Shown: positions 21,511 through 31,420 of the stretch, in pieces
How the letters are laid out: every line of letters begins with the position of its first letter
Position numbering within the stretch: position 1 is the first letter of the stretch
NCBI GenBank assembly: GCA_004214155.1
Contig: SGYQ01000003.1
Span: 84,561-148,560, forward strand
DNA: 64,000 nt
Reading direction: 5' to 3'
Origin: Burkholderiaceae bacterium
GTDB taxonomy: Bacteria > Pseudomonadota > Gammaproteobacteria > Burkholderiales > Burkholderiaceae_A
The notes under the pieces: model-generated
Database searches by the model: none
Told to the model about the DNA's origin: nothing
The model's input: only the letters and a program-made list of their open reading frames with translations
Position numbers and translations under genes: made by a program

Positions 21511-21984
21511 ATGGCAGAGGAAAACGCCTCAAAATCAGAAAACGGGGCGAATGCCCCTTCGTTTAACCTACAGCGAGTGTATTTAAAAGATCTCTCTGTG
21601 GAGATCCCGCATGCTCCCGGAATTTTTTTGGACAACACCCCGCCCAAACTCGAATTCCAGGTGGATTCTAAGGAACAGGAATTAGATAACAACATGGTTG
21701 AGGTGAGCATAAAGTGTTCAGTAAATTGTCGAGTAGGAGAAAAAGTTGGATTTCTTATTGAAGGAGAGGAGGCAGGCATTTTTGAAATAAAAAATGTCGA
21801 AGATTCACAGAGAAAGCTTTTAAAAGGTATCACATGTCCTAATATAGTCTATCCGTATTTGAGGGCAAATATTGCGGACGCTTTACAAAGAGCAAGTTTT
21901 CCGCCAGTGCATCTTACCGAGATCAACTGGGAACTTTTCTATCAGGAAAAACTAAAAAAAAGCAGCGAGAATGTAAGTAATTAG
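21511..21984 (+). CDS. secB: Protein-export chaperone SecB
   Basis: FNLQRVYLKDLSVEIPHAPGIF, CPNIVYPYLRANIADALQRASFPPVHLTEINWELFYQ. Confidence 0.95.
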   Translation: MAEENASKSENGANAPSFNLQRVYLKDLSVEIPHAPGIFLDNTPPKLEFQVDSKEQELDNNMVEVSIKCSVNCRVGEKVGFLIEGEEAGIFEIKNVEDSQRKLLKGITCPNIVYPYLRANIADALQRASFPPVHLTEINWELFYQEKLKKSSENVSN

Positions 21985-22019
21985 AGCTATTAGACAGAGT
22001 AATTCTCAGCGAAAGATTA

Positions 22020-23054
22020 ATGGCTGAAAGGAAAGCTGCTCTATTGGTTTTGGGTGCTGGGGCCTGGGGAACTGCTATCGGCTCACGGCTTGCCAGTGAC
22101 TCCGGGGCGAATGTGAAGCTCTGGAGCAGATCTGAGGAGTTGGCTAAGTTAATTAATAGGTCAAGGGTCAATCAAGACTATTTACCAGGAATACAGTTGT
22201 CTGAAAATTTAACTGCCTCCTCAAATCTTGCAGGGCTTGTTAGTTGGTTAAAGAATGAACCAGAGGACACAATAAAGTGCTTACTTCTTGCCACACCCTC
22301 AAAAGCGTTTTATCAAATATGTTCAAAACTTCGACAGTTTAACCTACAAAATCTAATTTTTGTTTCTCTGTGCAAAGGAATTGTTTTTTTTGAGGGTAAA
22401 AACTATTTTCCTTCGGAAATCATCAAACGGTATTTTCCAAAGAACGATGTTTGCATTCTCTCAGGCCCAAGTTTTGCGAATGAGGTTGCTCGAGGCCTAC
22501 CCTTCGCAATTTCATGCTCCAGCGATGATATAAATCTGGCAAGAAAATTATCCATAGTGTTTAACAGTGAAGGGATGCGAGTTTATGCAATTTCAGACAA
22601 TATTGGAGTTGAAGTATCTGGAGCGATGAAAAATGTTCTGGCTTTAGCATCAGGGGTTTCTGATGGGTTGGGTTTGGGCCTTAATGCTAGAGCATCATTG
22701 ATCACTAGAGGAATGGCGGAAACGGTAAGATTGGGTGTTGCTTTAGGAGCGGAGAAAGATACATTCCTAGGTTTAGCGGGTGCGGGGGATTTATTTCTGA
22801 CAACTACGGGAGAGTTATCAAGAAACAGGAAAGTTGGAAAGAAGATAGCTGCGGGAGGCAGTTTGGAGGAAATCTTATTAAACCTGGGTCAAGTCGCAGA
22901 AGGTGTTTCTAATGCACCAAAACTTTTGTCCCTAGGGAAGGCATTAAAGGTCTCTCTCCCGATAACACGAGAGGTTTGCCTTTTACTAGATAAGAAAAAA
23001 GATGCCAGAGAGGCGCTTAACTCGCTTCTTAAAAGAGAGCCATCAGATGAATGA
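22020..23054 (+). CDS. gpsA: Glycerol-3-phosphate dehydrogenase [NAD(P)+]
   Basis: VLGAGAWGTAIGSRLA, LSGPSFANEVARGLP, GVEVSGAMKNVLALASGVSDGLGLGLNARA, LAGAGDLFLT. Confidence 0.97.
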   Translation: MAERKAALLVLGAGAWGTAIGSRLASDSGANVKLWSRSEELAKLINRSRVNQDYLPGIQLSENLTASSNLAGLVSWLKNEPEDTIKCLLLATPSKAFYQICSKLRQFNLQNLIFVSLCKGIVFFEGKNYFPSEIIKRYFPKNDVCILSGPSFANEVARGLPFAISCSSDDINLARKLSIVFNSEGMRVYAISDNIGVEVSGAMKNVLALASGVSDGLGLGLNARASLITRGMAETVRLGVALGAEKDTFLGLAGAGDLFLTTTGELSRNRKVGKKIAAGGSLEEILLNLGQVAEGVSNAPKLLSLGKALKVSLPITREVCLLLDKKKDAREALNSLLKREPSDE

Positions 23055-23081
23055 GATGTTATTTTTTGGTCTTTTAGTTTT

Positions 23082-24002
23082 ATGTTTTTAGAAAATGGCT
23101 CAAGTCCTTCGGCCCCCTATTTTCTTCGAAAAGATAAATTCTTTTTTTCAAAGGAAAATCCGGTATATAGCGAACAAAAAGCTTTTCTAGAGGAACATAT
23201 TTCGAACCTCTTTTTTAAAAAGAGGAGGCTTTTGAGCTTAACCAGTATCTCAAAACAGATTGCAACTACAAAGTTAACAAAGGAATTTAAAGAGTCTTAT
23301 AACCTTGGGTTGGTTCCAGAAACAAATCAGAATAAGCTAATAAATACCTACCGTGGAACAAAGACAGATACTGTTCACAGGCTAAAATCTATGCTCTTCA
23401 CAAAAGGCCTATATAAACAGTCTGTTCATTTAAATTCCGATAAAACGATACCGTTTAATACAGGTTTTTTTTCTTGTGTTCTCGCTTTGCCCATGCTTCC
23501 CGTGGAGGACAAAGAATTTTTTTTTAAAGAGGTTTTGAGGGTTTTAAGTGAAGATGGATTGTTTGCATTTGCCTCGTTAGGTCCGGGAACTTTACGAAAC
23601 TTTCATAAGAAGTTATCGAGTCTGGGAAAGGGCTCCAATTGTGAAGTGCCTGTTGATAAACATGATTTGGGTGATATTCTCGTTAAATTGGGTTTTGACA
23701 GCCCAATTTTGGCTTCATCCGATATTGTTCTGAAATATTCTGATCCGGGTAGAGCTTATGAGGAGATGAGGAGATTTTTGTATTTGTCGCCTGCATTTAA
23801 GAAGAATTGCGCGGCACAAGGACGGACCTTAAAAAATATAATCCTGCAATCTTTTGAACAATGCAAGGACAGGAGCGGCAGTATTGCGTTAAACATTGAA
23901 TTGATAGCTGGTCATGCATGGAAGGGGAAGAAAGGGAACAAACGCGGTCGCGAGACAGTCGATACAAGTGAGTTTCCTGTTTTTTTTAAAAGTGAGCAAT
24001 GA
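23082..24002 (+). CDS. BioC-like methyltransferase-fold protein lacking a recognisable SAM motif I
   Basis: 306 aa; VLSEDGLFAFASLGPGTLRNF...VDKHDLGDILVKLGF resembles BioC-family C-terminal half; no GxGxG in the expected N-terminal place. Confidence 0.6.
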   Translation: MFLENGSSPSAPYFLRKDKFFFSKENPVYSEQKAFLEEHISNLFFKKRRLLSLTSISKQIATTKLTKEFKESYNLGLVPETNQNKLINTYRGTKTDTVHRLKSMLFTKGLYKQSVHLNSDKTIPFNTGFFSCVLALPMLPVEDKEFFFKEVLRVLSEDGLFAFASLGPGTLRNFHKKLSSLGKGSNCEVPVDKHDLGDILVKLGFDSPILASSDIVLKYSDPGRAYEEMRRFLYLSPAFKKNCAAQGRTLKNIILQSFEQCKDRSGSIALNIELIAGHAWKGKKGNKRGRETVDTSEFPVFFKSEQ

Positions 24003-24171
24003 ATATAGGAGTCGCGGGATGGGATTAAGCAACGTAGTTGTATTGAATATCCATAAAAGGAGTATTGAAATCAAGGGTTATCCCTATTGTTAATAGGTCG
24101 TATCGTTAGCACACTATCCAGATCGCGAATTCTTGACTAGAAAGAAATGTTCGGACGTATGATATACTTCG

Positions 24172-24612
24172 TTGAGGTGTAGTTTGGCTTGGGTATTAAA
24201 GAAAAACTGTGTCCTCTCTCCCAGACAATTTGGGATGTGCTTGGGATTTGCTGGAATCATTTCACTAGGGATTGGATTGGCATGGGCCAGCATGGGTTTT
24301 TGGATTGTGTTTTTGTTTGTTTTGGCTGAATGTGCGGTTCTGGTAATCGCATTTTTTTGTTATTCGTTACACGCGGCTGATTTTGAGAAGGTTGTTTTGA
24401 CTGAGAAGGAAATTTTGTTTGAGTTTGAAACCGCTGGCAAGAGGGAAACCCAGAGGTTGCCTCGTTTCCACGCAAAGGCAAAGATGACGGAGACGGGAAG
24501 AGGGAAGTTGGTGGAGTTTAGCTGGGGAGCGAAGGCTATCAGAGTTGGGAAGTTAGTCGACCTGAAGAGCAGAGAAAAATTTTTTGGTGAAATAAAGGGC
24601 TACATATGTTAA
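24172..24612 (+). CDS. DUF2244 domain-containing membrane protein
   Basis: 146 aa, two TM segments, directly upstream of coxB as usual for DUF2244; start codon uncertain. Confidence 0.75.
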   Translation: MRCSLAWVLKKNCVLSPRQFGMCLGFAGIISLGIGLAWASMGFWIVFLFVLAECAVLVIAFFCYSLHAADFEKVVLTEKEILFEFETAGKRETQRLPRFHAKAKMTETGRGKLVEFSWGAKAIRVGKLVDLKSREKFFGEIKGYIC

Positions 24613-25544
24613 AAGCAAAAGAAATTGTTATAAGATCATTTATGGGAACACTTGGGGTGATTTTCGCCTTTCTGGTTTCCTCCTTGCCAGCATTCGCAAA
24701 CGATTTGAATACCAGGTACAATCTACGAGAGCCGGTGACTGCATTAGCCAGAGACCTGTATTTTATGCATTACGTGTTACTTGGCATTTGTTTAATAATA
24801 TTTGTTGGTGTCTTTGGTGTAATGTTTTACTCAATGTACGCCCATCGAAAGTCAAAAGGTTATCAGCCCGCCAATTTTTCCGACAATCATACTGTGGAAG
24901 TGCTTTGGACGGTTATTCCGTTTTTAATCGTTGTTGGCATTGGTGTTTATGCAACGCCAGCTGTAATGGCTCAAAAAGATACCTCTAACGCTGATCTGAC
25001 GATTAAAGTTACTGGTTATCAGTGGAAATGGGGTTATGAGTATCTAAAAGGGGAAGGGGAAGGTATCAAGTTCTTGTCAACTCTGACAACTCCCTACGAA
25101 CAAAGAATAAATGCTGCTCCTAAAACAAATGATTATTTACTTGAAGTCGATAACCCTCTCGTTGTTCCAGTAAACAAGAAAGTTAGAGTAGTTATAACTG
25201 CGAATGATGTTATTCATGCATGGTCCGTCCCGGCACTCGGCGTCAAACAAGACTCGATACCTGGATTTGTCCGCGATTCATGGTTTAAGGCTGAGAAGAC
25301 TGGATCATATGTCGGCCAATGTTCTGAACTTTGCGGAAAAGACCATGCATTCATGCCTATCGAAGTTAAGGTTGTGTCAGATGAGGAGTATTCCCAGTGG
25401 GTTGGATTGCAGTTAGCTGGTGAGACCAAAAAAGTATCAATTAGCTCTGCAGAGCCAGAGAATGCAGATGTTTTATCGAAAACCGATGTCGCGACTGCTA
25501 AGCCCGCGACCATTTCAATGAGTAGTCAGGAGGAAGTCAAATGA
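24606..25544 (+). CDS. coxB: Cytochrome c oxidase subunit II
   Basis: VEVLWTVIPFLIVVGIG, GYQWKWGYEY, VGQCSELCGKDHAFMPIEV (CuA ligands). Confidence 0.97.
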   Translation: MLKAKEIVIRSFMGTLGVIFAFLVSSLPAFANDLNTRYNLREPVTALARDLYFMHYVLLGICLIIFVGVFGVMFYSMYAHRKSKGYQPANFSDNHTVEVLWTVIPFLIVVGIGVYATPAVMAQKDTSNADLTIKVTGYQWKWGYEYLKGEGEGIKFLSTLTTPYEQRINAAPKTNDYLLEVDNPLVVPVNKKVRVVITANDVIHAWSVPALGVKQDSIPGFVRDSWFKAEKTGSYVGQCSELCGKDHAFMPIEVKVVSDEEYSQWVGLQLAGETKKVSISSAEPENADVLSKTDVATAKPATISMSSQEEVK

Positions 25545-27133
25545 GTGCAGTTTTAGGACCACAGGATCATGCCGATCAACACGACTCGCATGATCATCAT
25601 CCCACAGGTTGGAGACGTTGGTTATTTGCAACCAACCATAAAGACATTGGCACAATGTACCTTTGGTTTAGTTTCAGTATGTTGCTTCTTGGTGGTGTAC
25701 TTGCGCTAGGAATTAGAACTGAGTTGTTCCAACCAGGGTTACAGTACGTCCAACCTGAGTTATTTAACCAACTAACCACTATGCACGGGTTAATTATGGT
25801 TTTTGGGGCTATAATGCCCGCATTTGTAGGGTTTGCGAATTGGTTGGTTCCATTGCAAATAGGTGCTCCTGATATGGCTTTTGCACGAATGAACAATTTA
25901 AGTTTTTGGCTTGTGATTCCCGCAGCCTTACTGTTGCTTGCGTCATTTTTTGTTCCAGGAGGCGCTACTGCAGCTGGATGGACGCTTTATGCGCCATTAT
26001 CTATTCAAATGGGTATGGGGATGGACCTAGCTATTTTTGCTGTTCATATCCTAGGTGCTTCTTCTATTATGGGCAGTATCAACATAGTTACGACCATTTT
26101 AAATATGAGAGCTCCGGGCATGACTCTAATGAAAATGCCTTTATTTGTTTGGACATGGTTAATAACTGCGTACCTTTTAATCGCTGTTATGCCGGTATTA
26201 GCCGGGGCTATCACGATGATTCTCACGGATAGGCATTTTGGAACAGCATTTTTTAATGCAGCTGGAGGTGGTGACCCAGTGATGTACCAACATATATTCT
26301 GGTTCTTTGGGCACCCTGAAGTGTACATCATGATTCTTCCAGCATTCGGAATCGTCTCCGAAATCATCCCAACTTTTTCACGGAAAAAGCTCTTCGGGTA
26401 TAGTTCAATGGTCTATGCAACAGCATCGATAGCGATATTATCCTTTGTTGTTTGGGCCCACCATATGTTTACTACTGGCATGCCTTTAACGGGGCAGCTT
26501 TTCTACATGTATGCAACGATGCTGATAGCTGTGCCTACTGGAGTGAAGATCTTTAACTGGCTAGCTACCATGTGGAGAGGTGCTATGACTTTTGAAACGC
26601 CTATGTTGTTTTCAATTGGTTTTATTGTTGTGTTTACCATTGGTGGGTTGACGGGAATCATACTCTCAGTTGCACCGCTAGATATTCAGTTACATGATAC
26701 GTATTACGTAGTCGCACACTTCCACTACGTATTGGTAGCCGGCTCACTGTTTGCCCTGTTCGCAGGAGTGTATTATTGGTTACCTAAATGGACTGGACAT
26801 ATGTATGATGAGGGACTAGGTAAGTTACACTTTTGGCTATCAATGATATTCTTTAACGTAACTTTCTTTCCAATGCACTTCTTAGGTTTAGCAGGAATGC
26901 CTCGACGTTACGCCGATTATCCTATGCAGTTTGCGGACTTTAACCTTGTAGCATCCATCGGTGCATTTGGATTCGGATTCGCTCAATTAGTATTTTTATA
27001 CTGCGTTATTAAGTGCATTAACGGTGGTGAGAAAGCTAAGGATAATCCATGGGATGCCGATGACGGGTTGGAGTGGACTGTTCCCTCACCAGCTCCCTTT
27101 CACACATTTGAAACTCCACCAACTGTAAAGTAG
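25541..27133 (+). CDS. ctaD: Cytochrome c oxidase subunit I
   Basis: 530 aa; WLFATNHKDIGTMYLWF, FFGHPEVYIMILPAFGI, LHDTYYVVAHFHYVL. Confidence 0.98.
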   Translation: MSAVLGPQDHADQHDSHDHHPTGWRRWLFATNHKDIGTMYLWFSFSMLLLGGVLALGIRTELFQPGLQYVQPELFNQLTTMHGLIMVFGAIMPAFVGFANWLVPLQIGAPDMAFARMNNLSFWLVIPAALLLLASFFVPGGATAAGWTLYAPLSIQMGMGMDLAIFAVHILGASSIMGSINIVTTILNMRAPGMTLMKMPLFVWTWLITAYLLIAVMPVLAGAITMILTDRHFGTAFFNAAGGGDPVMYQHIFWFFGHPEVYIMILPAFGIVSEIIPTFSRKKLFGYSSMVYATASIAILSFVVWAHHMFTTGMPLTGQLFYMYATMLIAVPTGVKIFNWLATMWRGAMTFETPMLFSIGFIVVFTIGGLTGIILSVAPLDIQLHDTYYVVAHFHYVLVAGSLFALFAGVYYWLPKWTGHMYDEGLGKLHFWLSMIFFNVTFFPMHFLGLAGMPRRYADYPMQFADFNLVASIGAFGFGFAQLVFLYCVIKCINGGEKAKDNPWDADDGLEWTVPSPAPFHTFETPPTVK

Positions 27134-27176
27134 GTAATTGAATTGGGTTTTTTAAATGAATTGGGTTTTTTAAAAT

Positions 27177-27308
27177 ATGGATAAGGACACTGCTGGTCAA
27201 AACGGGAAAAGAGGCGGGGCCAACCTAAGGGTTGGTCTCACTCTGGCCTCCATAGCTTTTGTGTTTTTTCTTGGCGTAATTGCTAAATATGTGTTGGTGC
27301 CATCATAA
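27177..27308 (+). CDS. Small cytochrome oxidase assembly-type membrane protein (43 aa), not in the supplied ORF track
   Basis: ATG at 27177: MDKDTAGQNGKRGGANLRVGLTLASIAFVFFLGVIAKYVLVPS stop; single TM; located between ctaD and ctaG. Confidence 0.75.
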   Translation: MDKDTAGQNGKRGGANLRVGLTLASIAFVFFLGVIAKYVLVPS

Positions 27309-27310
27309 CT

Positions 27311-27958
27311 ATGCAAAGCCAAAAAAGAACCAACAAACTAACATCCTTTAAGCTTGTCGTTTTAACATTTCTAATGTTTGGCTTCGGATTTAGCTTAATT
27401 CCTTTTTATGACGCTATATGCGAGGCGACTGGAATAAATATTCTGGCTGCGAAAGAGAAATCAGATGTTAAAGTTGAAGAGATTGACGCTACAGCGGTTG
27501 ATTATACGAGACAAGTGACCGTAGAGTTTGACTCCAATACGCATGGTCCCTGGACCTTTGAGGCCGAAAAATCCTCCGTGATGGTGCATCCAGGAGAACT
27601 TGTGGTTGTTGAGTTTGAAGTTACGAATCCTTCTACGATGAAGTCTTCTGGTCAGGCGATTCCTAGTTATGCTCCATTAAAGGCAGGCGCTTACCTTAAG
27701 AAGCTTGAGTGCTTTTGTTTTGAGCAACAGGTCTTGCAAGCTGGAGAAACAAGGATCTTTCCCGTGGCTTTTGTTATTGATAGGGAGATACCAGAAGATA
27801 TAACAAACATAACTATGAGTTATACATTTTTTGAACTTCTTTCAAACAATCATTATTATGAACATATACAGAGTGTCTCGAACAAAGGACTCGTTCTTGA
27901 CCGAGGTGACTTAAGAGTAAGAGTACAAGAAACAGATCACATATTGAATGCGTCGTAA
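27311..27958 (+). CDS. ctaG: Cytochrome c oxidase assembly protein CtaG/Cox11
   Basis: FGFGFSLIPFYDAICEATGIN, KLECFCFEQQVLQAGE (Cu-binding CFCF). Confidence 0.95.
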   Translation: MQSQKRTNKLTSFKLVVLTFLMFGFGFSLIPFYDAICEATGINILAAKEKSDVKVEEIDATAVDYTRQVTVEFDSNTHGPWTFEAEKSSVMVHPGELVVVEFEVTNPSTMKSSGQAIPSYAPLKAGAYLKKLECFCFEQQVLQAGETRIFPVAFVIDREIPEDITNITMSYTFFELLSNNHYYEHIQSVSNKGLVLDRGDLRVRVQETDHILNAS

Positions 27959-27986
27959 ATTTTAGAGAAAAAATGAGGAAATTATC

Positions 27987-28850
27987 ATGTCAACTGCTGT
28001 GAAAGATTCATCCTACTTTATTCCTGCCCCATCCAAATGGCCAGCAGTTGGTTCCGTATCGATGATACTTACGCTTTTTGGGGCTGCAGGGCTTGTCAAT
28101 GCTGTGCCAAATTCCCACTTTGTTCTCATTGCTGGGTTAATTGTTTTGGTTTACATGTTTTTTGGTTGGTTTGGTCAAGTTGCGAGTGAGTCAGAAAAGG
28201 GTGAGTACGGAGCAAAGGTAGATTTGAGCTTCAGATGGTCCATGGGTTGGTTCATTTTCAGTGAAATAATGTTTTTTGCTGCATTTTTTGGAGCGCTGTT
28301 TTACGCCAGAATTATAGCAATGCCTTGGCTGGGTGATCTGGATCACCAGTCTTTCCTTTGGCCAGACTTTAGTGCTCAATGGCCTAACACCGGTCCATTG
28401 AGTGGTGCTTTTGAGCCATTTAGGACTATGGGCCCCCTTTGGGTCCCCACAATAAATACGGCTTTACTTCTTTCCTCTGGAGTTACCTTAACGATCGCAC
28501 ATCATTATTTACGTGAGGACAGTCGGGGAAATTGCCTTTTGTGGCTTGGTCTTACAGTAGTGTTGGGATTTGTATTCTTAGGCTTCCAGGCTTATGAGTA
28601 TATGCATGCTTACGCTGATCTTAATTTAAAACTCACTAGTGGCATTTATGGGTCTACGTTTTTCTTATTGACGGGATTTCATGGTTTCCATGTTTGTGTC
28701 GGAGCCATCATGCTTCTCGTTGTATGGGCACGGCTCGCTAGGGGACATTTTTCGTCGGAGAAACATTTTGCATTTGAGGGCGCAGCCTGGTACTGGCATT
28801 TTGTTGACGTGGTTTGGCTTGGTCTATATGTTTTGGTTTATTGGACGTAA
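27987..28850 (+). CDS. coxC: Cytochrome c oxidase subunit III
   Basis: 287 aa; RWSMGWFIFSEIMFFAAFFGALFYAR, TGFHGFHVCVGAIML, WHFVDVVWLGLYVLVYW. Confidence 0.97.
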   Translation: MSTAVKDSSYFIPAPSKWPAVGSVSMILTLFGAAGLVNAVPNSHFVLIAGLIVLVYMFFGWFGQVASESEKGEYGAKVDLSFRWSMGWFIFSEIMFFAAFFGALFYARIIAMPWLGDLDHQSFLWPDFSAQWPNTGPLSGAFEPFRTMGPLWVPTINTALLLSSGVTLTIAHHYLREDSRGNCLLWLGLTVVLGFVFLGFQAYEYMHAYADLNLKLTSGIYGSTFFLLTGFHGFHVCVGAIMLLVVWARLARGHFSSEKHFAFEGAAWYWHFVDVVWLGLYVLVYWT

Positions 28851-28874
28851 TTAAAAAATAAACGTACACAGCGT

Positions 28875-29090
28875 TTACTGATTAGGTAAAGATATACCGG
28901 TGGGGTCTATGAGACCGGCGAAATGAGCTATTAAAATCATACAAAAAAGCAAAATAGAAAATAGTACTCGTAGCGCCAGGCCTTTTAGTAAATTTTTTGA
29001 ACTACCCTTGCTGCTGACCAGATTGAATAGAGCTTTGCCTAAGTTGTAGATAATTAGACCGAATATTATGAGGATTAATATTTTTATCAT
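28875..29090 (-). CDS. DUF2909-like twin-transmembrane protein
   Basis: 71 aa with two TM helices, convergent with coxC and upstream of SURF1. Confidence 0.7.
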   Translation of the reverse strand: MIKILILIIFGLIIYNLGKALFNLVSSKGSSKNLLKGLALRVLFSILLFCMILIAHFAGLIDPTGISLPNQ

Positions 29091-29105
29091 TTAAAAATAG
29101 ATTAA

Positions 29106-29894
29106 GTGGACATCAATAATTTCAATTATAAAAGCCTAGTTTTCTACATCTTATCCGCCCTTTGTTTCTCTTTGGCTTATTGGCAGATAACGAGGGCTCA
29201 ATTTAAAGCGGATATGTATAAAATCCATTCGAATCAGAGCGGTGCGCTTCCTGTAACTTTAAGCTCTAACGATTATGATAGCTTATCTAAAGAAAAAGTT
29301 GAGACTTTAAAACGTAATACGGTAAACATTTATGGAGCGTGGGTGCCAGACTCAACAATATACATCGACAATAGGCAAAGCAATGGTATCCCGGGAGTGC
29401 ATGTCATTTCTGCTTTTGCTCTCGAAGGCTCAGATTACTTCATATGGGTCAATCGTGGATGGGCAAAGAAAGCCCCAGGTGAGATTTCAAATAATGAGGA
29501 GTTTGTAAAAGGTTCGCTTTATTTACCCACTAAGATATCTACTGCTCTTGTAAGTGGGCGAATAGAGACAGATTTGATGCAGAGAATTGAGCTGTCAAAT
29601 AATGAAGACATAATGAAAAAAGGTTTTCTTTGGCAAAATCTAACCTGGGACCGACTAAATACTTTTGCTGAAGAAGCTACGTCACTTTCAAGTAAACTAG
29701 CCCTCCCTTTTATTTTATGGCGAAACAATATCCCATCTGATTCGGGGTTAAAAAAAGCAGAAATCCAACTAAAGGCCGACGAAAAATTTAAACATTTGGG
29801 ATATGCTGTACAATGGGTTTTTTTTGGCCTCCTATCCGTTGGTCTGGCGATAATGATACGTAGGAAAAACATAAATGTTAAAAACTCAAACTAA
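29106..29894 (+). CDS. SURF1 family protein
   Basis: LAYWQITRAQFK, INIYGAW-like NTVNIYGAWVPDSTIYIDNRQSNGIPGVHVISAF, WVNRGW. Confidence 0.88.
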   Translation: MDINNFNYKSLVFYILSALCFSLAYWQITRAQFKADMYKIHSNQSGALPVTLSSNDYDSLSKEKVETLKRNTVNIYGAWVPDSTIYIDNRQSNGIPGVHVISAFALEGSDYFIWVNRGWAKKAPGEISNNEEFVKGSLYLPTKISTALVSGRIETDLMQRIELSNNEDIMKKGFLWQNLTWDRLNTFAEEATSLSSKLALPFILWRNNIPSDSGLKKAEIQLKADEKFKHLGYAVQWVFFGLLSVGLAIMIRRKNINVKNSN

Positions 29895-30495
29895 GAAAAA
29901 TTTGACCTTTTGGTTAATAGTGACCGTTTGCGCTGCCCCAGTCGTTCTTGCTACGCTCACGTATTACGTCTTCAAACCCTCTAAACTGTTAAATTATGGA
30001 GAGTTAATAGAACCTCCTATTACATTCGATACCTTCACAATAGAGGAGATTAGTCGGCCGACCACTGAGAGCGCGCTAATTGATACAAGTGCTTCAATTG
30101 ACTCTGTCACTAGTTTGGAGGCTCTCAAAGGCCGATGGGTTCTTGCTTATATTGCGCAAGGAGATAAGTGCGCTGAGAGGTGCAAAGATAATCTTTATTT
30201 AACAAGACAGGTCAGGCTCATGACCGGAAAAAATAGGTTTCGGGTAGAACGCATGTGGATTACTTTCCAGGGAAACTCATCTATACCTGACTCAGATAGA
30301 GGAGAGTTTGATGGTCTTTGGATGTTTAAAACTGATGTTAATCAAACACCTTTCAACGCTGAGCCCGCTTACTTTGTCGGAGTTTGGATTGTAGATCCTC
30401 TGGGTCGCTTGATCATGAAATATCCAATTGGTGCCGATCCCAAAAAAGTTTACAAAGATCTATCTCGGCTCTTGAAAGCATCTAGGATTGGGTAA
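29875..30495 (+). CDS. Cytochrome oxidase cluster-associated membrane-anchored protein (SCO/thioredoxin-like fold possible)
   Basis: 206 aa; N-terminal TM, GRWVLAYIAQGDKCAERCKDNLYLTRQVRLMTGKNRFRVERMWI; between SURF1 and ctaB. Confidence 0.65.
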   Translation: MLKTQTKKNLTFWLIVTVCAAPVVLATLTYYVFKPSKLLNYGELIEPPITFDTFTIEEISRPTTESALIDTSASIDSVTSLEALKGRWVLAYIAQGDKCAERCKDNLYLTRQVRLMTGKNRFRVERMWITFQGNSSIPDSDRGEFDGLWMFKTDVNQTPFNAEPAYFVGVWIVDPLGRLIMKYPIGADPKKVYKDLSRLLKASRIG

Positions 30496-30500
30496 GTGCT

Positions 30501-31409
30501 ATGGCCTCAGTAATTAATTCATCTAGCAGAAATTTTTTTCAGTTTTTGAATCTAACGAAACCTAGAGTAAATATGCTGATAGTGTTCTGTGCGATGATTG
30601 GCATGTTTATGGCCTGGAATACTGAAGCTTCTCAACCATTTTCGTTGCAGCTTTTTTTCTGGGCTACTCTTGGAATAGCGATGCTCTCCGCTGCTGCTGC
30701 TGTTGTTAATTGCCTTATTGAGAAACAAATTGATGCAAAAATGGCAAGAACAGCTTGGCGTCCGCTGCCATCAGGAAATTTGACAACCAACCAAACGTTA
30801 GTTTTCGCTATATTGCTCGGTGCTAGTGGCTTCATGTTGCTGATCACCTTTGTTAACAGTATTACGGCATATCTCACTTTGGCTACATTTGCTGGGTATG
30901 CATTTTTATACACTGTAGTTCTAAAACCACTGACCCCTCAAAATATCGTTATTGGAGGGGCGTCTGGAGCCATGCCTCCAGTTCTTGGATGGGTTGCTGT
31001 TAATGGAAGTGTGAGCCCTGAGGCGTGGCTTTTATTTCTAATTATCTTCGTATGGACACCTCCCCACTTCTGGGCCCTTGCTCTTTACAGGGTGGATGAT
31101 TACAAGAGGACAGGTTTGCCAATGCTTCCAGTTACACATGGATCCAAATTTACTCGATTACAAATTTTATTGTATGCCTCTTTATTGCTTCCGGTAGCTA
31201 TATCGCCTGTCTTGGTAGGGATGAGTAGCTATTTTTACTTGATAGTATCATCTGTTGCAACTATTTATTTTATCATCCTTTGTTGGAAACTTTATATTGA
31301 GTACTCGGAAAAGTCCGCTAGATACGTATTCCGTTATTCGATTTATTATCTCAGTTTAGTGTTTTCTGGACTTATCATTGATAAGCTTGTTATGCAGATT
31401 TTTGTTTAG
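30501..31409 (+). CDS. ctaB: Protoheme IX farnesyltransferase (heme O synthase)
   Basis: LTKPRVNMLIVFCAMIGMF, NCLIEKQIDAKMARTAWRPLPSG, IVWTPPHFWALALYR-like FVWTPPHFWALALYRVDDYKRTGLPMLP. Confidence 0.97.
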   Translation: MASVINSSSRNFFQFLNLTKPRVNMLIVFCAMIGMFMAWNTEASQPFSLQLFFWATLGIAMLSAAAAVVNCLIEKQIDAKMARTAWRPLPSGNLTTNQTLVFAILLGASGFMLLITFVNSITAYLTLATFAGYAFLYTVVLKPLTPQNIVIGGASGAMPPVLGWVAVNGSVSPEAWLLFLIIFVWTPPHFWALALYRVDDYKRTGLPMLPVTHGSKFTRLQILLYASLLLPVAISPVLVGMSSYFYLIVSSVATIYFIILCWKLYIEYSEKSARYVFRYSIYYLSLVFSGLIIDKLVMQIFV

Positions 31410-31420
31410 CTAAATAAAAT

